From Clostridia bacterium (GTDB taxonomy: Bacteria; Bacillota; Clostridia; Christensenellales; Borkfalkiaceae): 12,458 bases of DNA. The notes beneath the pieces are model-generated. The model was not told where the DNA came from. It searched no databases and saw only the letters and a program-made list of their open reading frames with translations. The stretch covers positions 1 through 12,458 of the forward strand of contig JAJPXK010000085.1 of the NCBI GenBank assembly GCA_021205485.1, read 5' to 3'. This document shows positions 1 to 6,506 of the stretch, piece by piece. The translations under genes and the position numbers were made by a program. Positions within the stretch are counted from its first letter, which is position 1. Each line of letters starts with the position of its first letter.

Positions 1-12
1 GTTGAATATCAG

Positions 13-41
13 TTGATTTTTTATGCTGTTTTTGATAAAAT
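13..41 (+). promoter_or_regulatory. Probable sigma-A promoter of the decarboxylase operon
   Basis: TTGATT (13-18) and TAAAAT (36-41) are separated by exactly 17 bases. A TGA just before the -10 gives an extended -10 (TGATAAAAT). The -10 matches the consensus at 5 of 6 positions and the -35 at 4 of 6. Transcription would start near 48, leaving a leader of about 29 bases before the ATG at 77. This suggests the operon begins here rather than upstream of the window. Confidence 0.55.
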
Positions 42-64
42 GATATACGTAGGAAATTTTGCAA

Positions 65-70
65 CGGGAG
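65..70 (+). promoter_or_regulatory. Ribosome binding site that fixes the start of the first gene
   Basis: CGGGAG ends 6 bases before the ATG at 77. A longer reading from TTG at 59 would place this site inside the coding sequence and has no good site of its own, so the ATG at 77 is preferred. Confidence 0.7.
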
Positions 71-76
71 ATTTTT

Positions 77-1450
77 ATGGATAAAATCCAACAACTTCAC
101 GAGCGGAAAGAAAAGATAATGCTTGCGGGAAAATCTGTAAGGGAAGATATAAACAGCCTTATAGACGAACAGAGCTTTGTTGAACTTTCTACTTTCAGTT
201 TTTCCAAAAACGAATTTTATGGCGAAGACGCGCAGGGAGAAGGCGTAGTTACGGGATTTGCCACTATAGATGGCTATCCTTACATAATCGCCGCGATCAA
301 TCCCGAAGTTATGCAGGGCGGCGTAAGCAACGCCATGTGCGGCAAGATATTCAAATGCCTTGACACCGCCGAAAAGAACGATATGCCTGTTATATACCTT
401 TTAAGCTCTAAGGGCGTACAGGTAGGCGAGGGCGTAAACGTTCTCGAAGGGCTTGCAAAGCTCATTTTAAAGGCCGTTCAGCTTAAGGGATCGATTACTC
501 AGTACGCTGTAATAAACGGCGAAGTTTACGGCCAGCTTGCATCTGTTGCCGCCGCCTGCGATTTCACCTTCTTTATAGAAGATAAAAGCGTGCTCGCGGC
601 AAACAGCCCTCTTGTAATCTCGGCAAAAAGCGGCGTTAACGTTCCTAAAAAGGACGTAGGCGGCGCAAAGGGATTGGATAAGGCCAATTTAGCTTCGTTT
701 ACGGTTAAAAACCTTACAGAAGTAAGGCAAACTATTTCAAAAATTACAGAACTTCTTTCGGTACGGGTTGCCGACAGCGAAGAAATGAACACCGTTCTTC
801 CTCAGCTTAACGCAGAGGTCACGGCGGAAAATCTTTTAAGCATATTTGACGAAGGTTCGTCTATAGAAATCGGGGCCTCTTTCTCGCCCGACATTAAATG
901 CGTTATAGGCAGAGCAGGCGGAATAACCGCGGCCGCCGTTATCTTCGATAAGGACGGAGGGGTTCTTCTTGACGCATTAAAGATAAGAAAGATAAAAGAT
1001 TTTGCCGAATTCGCTTGCTGCAACGGGCTGCCTTTTATTACTTTTGTAAACTGCATAGGTTTGCAACCTTGCCTTGAAAACAACAACAGCCTCGTTCTTA
1101 AAGAAATAGCCGAACTTGTAAACATTCTCGATTGTCTTGACGCGAAAATAGCTGTGGTAAGCGGCAAAGCGGTAGGCTTAGGCTATACATTGTTCGCCGC
1201 TAAGAGCATAGGCTACGACTGTTCTTACGCATTCGCAAATTCGCAGATAGCGTTGTTTGACAGCGAACAGGGCGCCGAAATAGAATTTTCCGGGGACAAT
1301 GTTACCGATAAAGCCAAGCTTGCCGAAAGGTATTCGGAGGAAAATTCTGACCCCGTAAATGCCGCAAAGAACGGTTATATAGACAACATAATTGAGCCTG
1401 CGTTTGTAAAGCAGTATCTTACGGCTTCGCTGCAGATGCTGTTAAAGTGA
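77..1450 (+). CDS. Divergent biotin-dependent acyl-CoA-type carboxyltransferase subunit
   Basis: This 457-residue protein has the two-lobed fold order of the carboxyl transferase family (MmdA, PccB, transcarboxylase 12S). The N-lobe is about residues 1-240. It carries the family signature segments SLIDEQSFVEL (27-37), GEGVVTGFATIDGYP (54-68) and DVGGAKGL (193-200). The C-lobe is about 245-457. In the family, the N-lobe binds the acyl-CoA and the C-lobe binds biotin, and CO2 moves between them. It is shorter than usual (about 510 residues for MmdA). The glycine-rich stretches that normally form the oxyanion holes are replaced: SGGARIQEG becomes SSKGVQVGEG (110-119), and the usual CAGGAVYSPA segment becomes VYGQLASVAA (150-159). 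The substrate cannot be named; malonyl-, methylmalonyl- or glutaconyl-CoA are the family options, and loss of catalysis is possible. It is the first gene of the operon with the anchor, biotin carrier, pump and OadA-like subunit. The ATG at 77 is chosen over TTG at 59 on ribosome-site spacing. Confidence 0.8.
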   Translation: MDKIQQLHERKEKIMLAGKSVREDINSLIDEQSFVELSTFSFSKNEFYGEDAQGEGVVTGFATIDGYPYIIAAINPEVMQGGVSNAMCGKIFKCLDTAEKNDMPVIYLLSSKGVQVGEGVNVLEGLAKLILKAVQLKGSITQYAVINGEVYGQLASVAAACDFTFFIEDKSVLAANSPLVISAKSGVNVPKKDVGGAKGLDKANLASFTVKNLTEVRQTISKITELLSVRVADSEEMNTVLPQLNAEVTAENLLSIFDEGSSIEIGASFSPDIKCVIGRAGGITAAAVIFDKDGGVLLDALKIRKIKDFAEFACCNGLPFITFVNCIGLQPCLENNNSLVLKEIAELVNILDCLDAKIAVVSGKAVGLGYTLFAAKSIGYDCSYAFANSQIALFDSEQGAEIEFSGDNVTDKAKLAERYSEENSDPVNAAKNGYIDNIIEPAFVKQYLTASLQMLLK

Positions 1451-1458
1451 GGCGACAA

Positions 1459-1842
1459 ATGAGTTCACTTTTGCTTGACATAAAAGCGCAAAGCGACGGC
1501 AACTGGTATTTTGAAAACGAAGCCGAATCGTTTATATACGCTTTGATCGGTATAGCGGTTGTTTTTGCGGGAATACTTATACTTATCGGCATTCTTACCC
1601 TTGTAGGTTTTATATTCAAAAAGCTTGACCAGAAGGGCGTTTTGAACAGAAAAAACCAAAAGAACAAGAAGAAGTCCGAAGCAGCAATCGCCGCGGAAAC
1701 AGAGGCGGAAAAGGCAGAAGAACCTGTATCGGATGAAATTCCCGACGAGGTTAAGGCGGCGATTATAGCCGCGATTATGGCGTATTATCAGACGGAACAG
1801 CCTAAATGCGAGTTTACCGTCAGACGAATAAAGAGAATTTAA
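1459..1842 (+). CDS. OadG-like small membrane subunit (gamma chain) of the decarboxylase pump
   Basis: This 127-residue protein has one hydrophobic segment at about residues 26-53. A Lys-rich stretch (54-72), an acidic Ala/Glu linker (73-98) and a conserved-looking C-terminus (EVKAAIIAAIMAYY, then CEFTVRRIKRI) follow. This layout is that of the gamma chains of sodium-pumping decarboxylases. There, the helix anchors the complex beside OadB and the cytoplasmic tail holds the carboxyltransferase. The Lys-rich stretch after the helix fits a cytoplasmic C-terminus. The family is poorly conserved, so the call rests on topology, the C-terminal motif and position between the carboxyltransferase and biotin carrier. 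The ATG at 1459 is chosen because GTGAGG (1447-1452) lies 6 bases upstream. The alternative is a GTG at 1447, overlapping the previous stop codon, but it has no visible ribosome site. Confidence 0.75.
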   Translation: MSSLLLDIKAQSDGNWYFENEAESFIYALIGIAVVFAGILILIGILTLVGFIFKKLDQKGVLNRKNQKNKKKSEAAIAAETEAEKAEEPVSDEIPDEVKAAIIAAIMAYYQTEQPKCEFTVRRIKRI

Positions 1843-1853
1843 GGAGTGTTTTT

Positions 1854-2231
1854 ATGCGTAATTTTGTAGTCACCATAGACGGTAAAAGTTATTCGGTAGG
1901 CGTAGAAGAAGTGGCTGCGGACGGTTCTGCCGCCCCCGCAGTTACAAACATAGCGCCTAAAGCTGTTGAGCAGACAAAAAAGGCAGAGCCCGCCCCTAAG
2001 GCGGCGGCCGCCACTGTCAAGGGCGAAGAAGTTAAATCGCCCTTCCCCGGACTTATAAAAAATATTCTTGTAGAGAGCGGCGCGCAGGTTAAAAAGAACC
2101 AGCCTATAGTTGTGCTTGAAGCAATGAAAATGGATAACGATATTACCGCGCCTTGCGACGGAACGGTTACAATTAACGTAAACAAAGGCGCTAACGTAGA
2201 CACGGGAGCCGTTCTCGCCGTAATTAGCTGA
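1854..2231 (+). CDS. Biotin carboxyl carrier protein (free biotinyl subunit)
   Basis: This 125-residue protein carries the CO2-bearing biotin that shuttles between the carboxyltransferases and the sodium pump. Residues 1-20 (MRNFVVTIDGKSYSVGVEEV) are a typical N-terminal strand pair. Residues 21-62 form a flexible Ala/Pro/Lys linker. Residues 63-125 are a complete biotinyl domain beginning SPFPGLI. The attachment motif is EAMKMD (89-94), with Lys92 predicted to be biotinylated by BirA. Size and layout match the 1.3S transcarboxylase subunit and the separate biotin subunits of glutaconyl-CoA and methylmalonyl-CoA decarboxylases. An open frame extends back to 1806, but AAGGAG (1841-1846) lies 7 bases before the ATG at 1854 and overlaps the stop codon of the anchor gene, so 1854 is the likely start. 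It is followed 16 bases later by the pump gene. Confidence 0.92.
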   Translation: MRNFVVTIDGKSYSVGVEEVAADGSAAPAVTNIAPKAVEQTKKAEPAPKAAAATVKGEEVKSPFPGLIKNILVESGAQVKKNQPIVVLEAMKMDNDITAPCDGTVTINVNKGANVDTGAVLAVIS

Positions 2232-2247
2232 TTTTGGAGGATAACTG

Positions 2248-3756
2248 ATGCAAAGCAGTTTACTCGCGGTAGATGTCGGCAATATTTTTACGAGCTTGTT
2301 TGACAGCATGGGCTTTATGAGCGGAGATGTCAAGAATTATATAATGCTTATCATCTCGTTCGCCCTGATGTACCTTGCCATCGTTAAAAAATTTGAGCCG
2401 CTTCTGCTGCTTCCTATAGCGTTCGGCATGTTTCTGATAAACATACCCGGCGCGGAAGAAGTCCTTTGGGGCACATACGAAACAGCCGATCTTTCATACA
2501 GTATAGGGATAAGCGGTTCTACCGAATACGTTGGCGTGTTCAGCAGTTCCGACGCCGTAATTTATCTGCGCGAAGGGTATTTAAACGGCGATATTGTTAC
2601 ATATTATGCAAGCTTTGAAGCTTTACAGAGCGGCATAACGTCAACAATGTCCTATACCGAGTTTGACAGTTTATATTCACTGACGGGATATATTTCCGGC
2701 GTTGTTTCCGAAAACATAACAATATTTACAGACAGCGCTATAATAGTGAGCGAATCTTACGATGACGTAACAAATCAAGGCCTTTTGTGGTACCTGTATT
2801 TCGGCGTTGACAAAGTAATTTATCCTCCGCTGATATTCTTAGGCATAGGCGCCATGACCGACTTCGGCCCGCTTATTGCCAATCCTAAGAGCATGCTTAT
2901 CGGCGCGGGGGCGCAGCTTGGTATTTTTGTAGCTTTTGTGCTTGCCATTTTCTTAGGATTTTCAGTCGCAGAAGCGGCCGCAATAGCTATTATAGGCGGC
3001 GCGGACGGTCCTACGGCTATATACGTAACGTCTAAGCTCGCCAGCGACTTTATACCAATGATAGCCATCGCCGCATATTCGTATATGGCTCTTATACCTG
3101 TAATACAAAAGCCTATAATGCGAATGATGACCACAAAGAAGGAACGTACCATAAAGATGAAGCAGCTCCGCCAGGTAAGCAAGCTTGAAAAAGTATTGTT
3201 CCCCCTGATAGTAACATTGGTGGTAGGCATAATTCTGCCTTCTTCCATAGCTCTTTTAGGCATGCTGATGCTCGGCAATCTTTTCAGAGAGTCGGGAGTG
3301 GTAGACAGACTTTCGTCTCAGGCGCAGAACGGCCTTATGAATACCATTACGATATTCCTCGGAATTTCGGTAGGTTGCAAAGCCAAGGGAGCCATGTTCC
3401 TTACCACGGATACGCTGTTGATTATTGTCATAGGTTTGCTGGCATTCATAATAGGCACTATGGGCGGTTTGCTTGTAGCCAAAATAATGAATGTTGCAAC
3501 TCACGGAAAAGTCAACCCGCTTATCGGTTCGGCAGGCGTTTCCGCCGTTCCTATGGCGGCCCGAATATCTGAAGACGTCGGGCGGGAGTACGACCCTCAG
3601 AACCATCTTTTGATGCACGCGATGGGGCCTAACGTCGCAGGTGTAATATCTTCGTCCATAGCCGCGGGCATACTTTTGGCGTGCTTCGGCGGGTATGTAG
3701 ACGGAACGGCCGTGGCAGAGGCGGCTCAGACCGCTATGTCTGTTTTAGCGGCATAA
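2248..3756 (+). CDS. oadB: Sodium-translocating decarboxylase beta subunit (OadB/GcdB/MmdB family)
   Basis: This integral membrane subunit decarboxylates carboxybiotin and couples that to Na+ export. Helices are visible at about 30-46 and 50-66, with a long run of hydrophobic segments from 190 to the C-terminus. Family hallmarks are intact: GIGAMTDFGPLIANP (199-213), GGADGPTAIY (250-259) holding the key Asp (Asp253), and NPLIGSAGVSAVPMAAR (423-439) with the Asn, Ser and Arg linked to Na+ binding in Klebsiella OadB, then LLMHAMGPNVAGV (454-466). At 502 residues it is longer than usual (about 375-435). The extra length lies between residues about 71 and 176, a Ser/Tyr/Thr-rich, Lys-poor stretch with no recognisable domain. 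TGGAGG (2235-2240) sits 7 bases before the ATG. The conserved residues suggest an active pump; the insert's role is unknown. Confidence 0.95.
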   Translation: MQSSLLAVDVGNIFTSLFDSMGFMSGDVKNYIMLIISFALMYLAIVKKFEPLLLLPIAFGMFLINIPGAEEVLWGTYETADLSYSIGISGSTEYVGVFSSSDAVIYLREGYLNGDIVTYYASFEALQSGITSTMSYTEFDSLYSLTGYISGVVSENITIFTDSAIIVSESYDDVTNQGLLWYLYFGVDKVIYPPLIFLGIGAMTDFGPLIANPKSMLIGAGAQLGIFVAFVLAIFLGFSVAEAAAIAIIGGADGPTAIYVTSKLASDFIPMIAIAAYSYMALIPVIQKPIMRMMTTKKERTIKMKQLRQVSKLEKVLFPLIVTLVVGIILPSSIALLGMLMLGNLFRESGVVDRLSSQAQNGLMNTITIFLGISVGCKAKGAMFLTTDTLLIIVIGLLAFIIGTMGGLLVAKIMNVATHGKVNPLIGSAGVSAVPMAARISEDVGREYDPQNHLLMHAMGPNVAGVISSSIAAGILLACFGGYVDGTAVAEAAQTAMSVLAA

Positions 3757-3772
3757 CATAAGGAGATTTACA

Positions 3773-5209
3773 ATGTCCGAAAATACACAAACTAAAAAAG
3801 TTTACATAACAGATACAATTCTTCGCGATGCTCACCAGTCCCTCGCGGCGACAAGGATGAAGTGGGAAGAAATGGAGCCTGTATTGTCTCAGCTTGACGA
3901 TATCGGCTACTATTCCCTGGAAGCATGGGGCGGCGCTACGTTTGATACCTGTTTAAGGTACCTCAACGAAGACCCCTGGGACAGACTGAGGAATTTAAAG
4001 AAATATCTTAAAAAGACGCCTATACAGATGCTCCTTCGCGGGCAGAACCTTTTAGGTTACAGGCACTACGCCGACGACGTAGTTGAAAAATTTGTTGATA
4101 AAGCCATAGAAAACGGCGTTGGCGTGATAAGGGTATTCGACGCTTTAAACGACCCGAGAAACCTTGAAACCTCTATGAAGGCCATAAAGAAATACGGTCA
4201 GGGCAAATGCGTGTGCGAGGCTGCGATATCCTATACCACAAGCCCCGTGCATACTACGGAATACTTTGTAAAACTGGCAAAAACATTCGAGGATATGGGC
4301 GCCGACAATATCTGTATAAAGGATATGGCAAACCTTCTGCTGCCCTTTACGGCGTACGACGTGGTAAGCCAGATCAAGGCAGAGTTGAGGCCCGAAACAA
4401 AGGTCCATATACACACGCACAACACTACCGGTACCGGCGATATGATTAACCTTATGGCGGTAAACGCGGGCGCGGATATTATAGACTGCGCTCTGTCGCC
4501 CTTAGGCAACGGCACGTCTAACCCCGCGACAGAGCCTATGGTCGCTACGTTAAAGGGCACCAAGTACGATACAGGCATCGATATTAACAAACTTTTGCCT
4601 ATAATCCAGCACTTTAACGGCGTAGCGGCGAGGCTTGAAAAAGATGGCTTCTTAAACGCGAGGGTAAGAAAGATAGATATAAACACTCTTTTATACCAGG
4701 TCCCCGGCGGCATGCTTTCTAACCTTATAAGCCAGCTTAAGTCGGCGGGCAAGGAAGATAAGCTTATGGAATGTCTTGCCGAAGTTCCCGTTGTCAGAAA
4801 GGACTGCGGATATCCGCCGCTTGTAACGCCTACCAGCCAGATAGTCGGGACGCAGGCGGTATGGAATGTTCTGATGGGCAGATATAAGACTATAACGGCT
4901 CAGTACAAAGATTTAATTTTAGGCAAATACGGCGCCGTAGCGGGCGAAATCAATCCCGAAATAAGGGAAATGTGTACTAAAAACGGCGAGCAGGTGATAA
5001 CTTGCCGCCCCGCAGATCTGTTGTCTGACGAAATGGAAAAGCTTACAAACGAAGTTAAAGAAGCCGGTTTTTATACCAAGGAAGAGGACGTTTTAAGTTA
5101 CGCCCTGTTCCCCGAGGTTTCAACAAACTACTTCAAGTGGCGGGCAGCCCGCGACAACGGCGTGGATAAAGATATGGCGGCTAATCCCGATAAAGTTTAT
5201 CCCGTTTAA
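3773..5209 (+). CDS. oadA: OadA/transcarboxylase-5S-type carboxyltransferase (oxaloacetate/pyruvate), no biotin domain
   Basis: This 478-residue protein matches the carboxyltransferase part of oxaloacetate decarboxylase alpha, pyruvate carboxylase subunit B and transcarboxylase 5S. It moves CO2 between oxaloacetate and biotin in a metal-dependent TIM barrel. Visible motifs are DTILRDAHQS (14-23) with the metal-binding Asp19, MLLRGQNLLGY (86-96), ICIKDMANLL (180-189) with Lys183 (the carbamylated lysine in homologues), and the HxH metal site in HIHTHNTTG (His214, His216). The conserved C-terminal PYC_OADA region follows from about 290. It ends before the C-terminal biotinyl domain found in Klebsiella OadA, so it must use the separate carrier encoded at 1854-2231. 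AAGGAG (3760-3765) fixes the start. It is the last gene before a strong terminator. Whether it decarboxylates oxaloacetate or runs in exchange with the other carboxyltransferase cannot be told. Confidence 0.93.
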   Translation: MSENTQTKKVYITDTILRDAHQSLAATRMKWEEMEPVLSQLDDIGYYSLEAWGGATFDTCLRYLNEDPWDRLRNLKKYLKKTPIQMLLRGQNLLGYRHYADDVVEKFVDKAIENGVGVIRVFDALNDPRNLETSMKAIKKYGQGKCVCEAAISYTTSPVHTTEYFVKLAKTFEDMGADNICIKDMANLLLPFTAYDVVSQIKAELRPETKVHIHTHNTTGTGDMINLMAVNAGADIIDCALSPLGNGTSNPATEPMVATLKGTKYDTGIDINKLLPIIQHFNGVAARLEKDGFLNARVRKIDINTLLYQVPGGMLSNLISQLKSAGKEDKLMECLAEVPVVRKDCGYPPLVTPTSQIVGTQAVWNVLMGRYKTITAQYKDLILGKYGAVAGEINPEIREMCTKNGEQVITCRPADLLSDEMEKLTNEVKEAGFYTKEEDVLSYALFPEVSTNYFKWRAARDNGVDKDMAANPDKVYPV

Positions 5210-5220
5210 TAATAAAGTTT

Positions 5221-5246
5221 ACGGACGGGTTTTCCCGTCCGTTTTT
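5221..5246 (+). terminator. Intrinsic terminator of the decarboxylase operon
   Basis: ACGGACGGG (5221-5229) and CCCGTCCGT (5234-5242) form a perfect 9-bp stem with a TTTT loop, followed by a short T run (5242-5246). It lies 11 bases after the oadA stop codon. The T run is short and leads straight into the next gene's ribosome site, so some read-through is plausible. Confidence 0.88.
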
Positions 5247-5253
5247 AAGGTGT

Positions 5254-6477
5254 ATGAAGGTAGCGGTAATAGGGGCGGGGGCCTCGGGGCTTATAGCGGC
5301 GTACGCTGCCGCCGAAAACGGCAACGAAGTAACCGTATTTGAGCGGAATGAAAAGTGCGGCAAAAAAATTTATATTACGGGCAAGGGCAGATGCAACCTT
5401 ACAAACGACTGCCCGCCCGAAGATTTTTTACGCAATGTTGTGAATAACGCGCGTTTTCTGACGGGCGTAATTTATTCGTTCGCTCCGCAGGACACAATTT
5501 CTTTTTTTGAAAAGGGCGGCCTTAAATTAAAAACCGAAAGGGGCGCGAGGGTCTTCCCCGTAAGCGATAAGGCGAGCGATGTTACGGTTACGTTAGAAAA
5601 ATACTGCAAAAAAGAGGGCGTAACCTTTAAATTTAACGAAAGAGTGACCAAATTGAATACTTTACAGGGTACTATGTCTGGCATAACTACCGAAAAATCG
5701 ACGTATTTATTCGATAAAGTCATCGTTTGTACAGGGGGAGTCAGCTATCCGTCTACGGGATCTACGGGCGACGGGTATCAGTTCGCCGAAGACGCGGGGC
5801 ATAAAATTGTTCCGCCCGTTCCGTCGCTCTGCGGTTTGAATTTAAAGGGAAGCTATTACAAAGAAATGCAGGGGCTCTCTTTAAAAAACGTAAGGCTTTG
5901 CGCCTATAGCGGGCCTAAGCAGATTGCCAATCTTTTCGGCGAGATGCAGTTTACTCATTTCGGAATATCGGGGCCGTTGGTTTTAACCGTTTCGGGGCTT
6001 ATCAACAGGCTTGATTTAAATAGTGTAAAGCTTGTTCTCGATTTAAAGCCTGCCCTTACCGAAGAACAGCTTGACAAAAGGATTTTACGCGATTTTGAGC
6101 AATTTCCAAATAAAAGCATATCAAACTGCTTAAAAGCTTTACTGCCCTCTGCGATGATAGGCGAAGTGTTAAACCGCAGCGGTATAGACAACGATAAAAA
6201 AGTCAATTCAGTTACGAAAGCCGAAAGAAGAAGCCTGTTGACAAATATAAAAAATTTTGTTATGCTTATAGCGTCGCTCAGGGGCTTTGAAGAAGCCATA
6301 ATTACAAGCGGCGGCGTAGACGTAAAGGGCATTAACCCTAAAACTATGGAGAGCAAGCTTGTAAAGGGCCTTTACTTTTGCGGCGAAACTTTAGACGTAG
6401 ACGCCTTTACGGGCGGATTTAATTTACAGATTGCCTTTGCGACGGGTTACGCCGCGGGCAGATCTGTTAAGGATTGA
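5254..6477 (+). CDS. FAD-dependent oxidoreductase, HI0933/YhiN (BaiN-like) family
   Basis: This 407-residue flavoprotein begins with a Rossmann dinucleotide-binding motif, VIGAGASGLIAA (5-16), with Glu30 at the end of the second strand. The family signature KKIYITGKGRCNLTN (37-51) follows. Further motifs are VIVCTGGVSYPSTGSTGDGY (156-175), THFGISGP (234-241) and a C-terminal FAD segment, GLYFCGETLDVD (372-383) then GGFNLQIAFATGYAAG (387-402). Length is normal for the family. Its reaction is not settled; databases use names such as aminoacetone oxidase-family FAD-binding enzyme and BaiN. In Clostridia it commonly precedes cmk, plsC and ispH, as here. The start is set by the Rossmann motif. The ribosome site is poor: AAGG (5247-5250) lies only 3 bases before the ATG and directly abuts the preceding terminator. 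Confidence 0.9.
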   Translation: MKVAVIGAGASGLIAAYAAAENGNEVTVFERNEKCGKKIYITGKGRCNLTNDCPPEDFLRNVVNNARFLTGVIYSFAPQDTISFFEKGGLKLKTERGARVFPVSDKASDVTVTLEKYCKKEGVTFKFNERVTKLNTLQGTMSGITTEKSTYLFDKVIVCTGGVSYPSTGSTGDGYQFAEDAGHKIVPPVPSLCGLNLKGSYYKEMQGLSLKNVRLCAYSGPKQIANLFGEMQFTHFGISGPLVLTVSGLINRLDLNSVKLVLDLKPALTEEQLDKRILRDFEQFPNKSISNCLKALLPSAMIGEVLNRSGIDNDKKVNSVTKAERRSLLTNIKNFVMLIASLRGFEEAIITSGGVDVKGINPKTMESKLVKGLYFCGETLDVDAFTGGFNLQIAFATGYAAGRSVKD

Positions 6478-6506
6478 TATACATTAATATATAAGAGGAA
6501 TTTGAA

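Noticed and set aside
59..76. TTG start extending the first gene by six residues
   Set aside because: The ribosome site CGGGAG (65-70) is placed for the ATG at 77, and no site precedes 59.
40..84. Short leader reading frame starting ATG at 40
   Set aside because: It encodes only 14 residues, overlaps the ribosome site of the first gene, has no ribosome site of its own and would begin upstream of the predicted transcript start.
1806..1853. N-terminal extension of the biotin carrier
   Set aside because: It overlaps the end of the anchor gene in another frame; a proper ribosome site and the conserved biotin-carrier N-terminus both point to 1854.
1839..2333. Minus-strand frame of 164 residues opposite the biotin carrier
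   Set aside because: It is the antisense of a clear biotinyl-domain gene, with no family motif and no ribosome site of its own.
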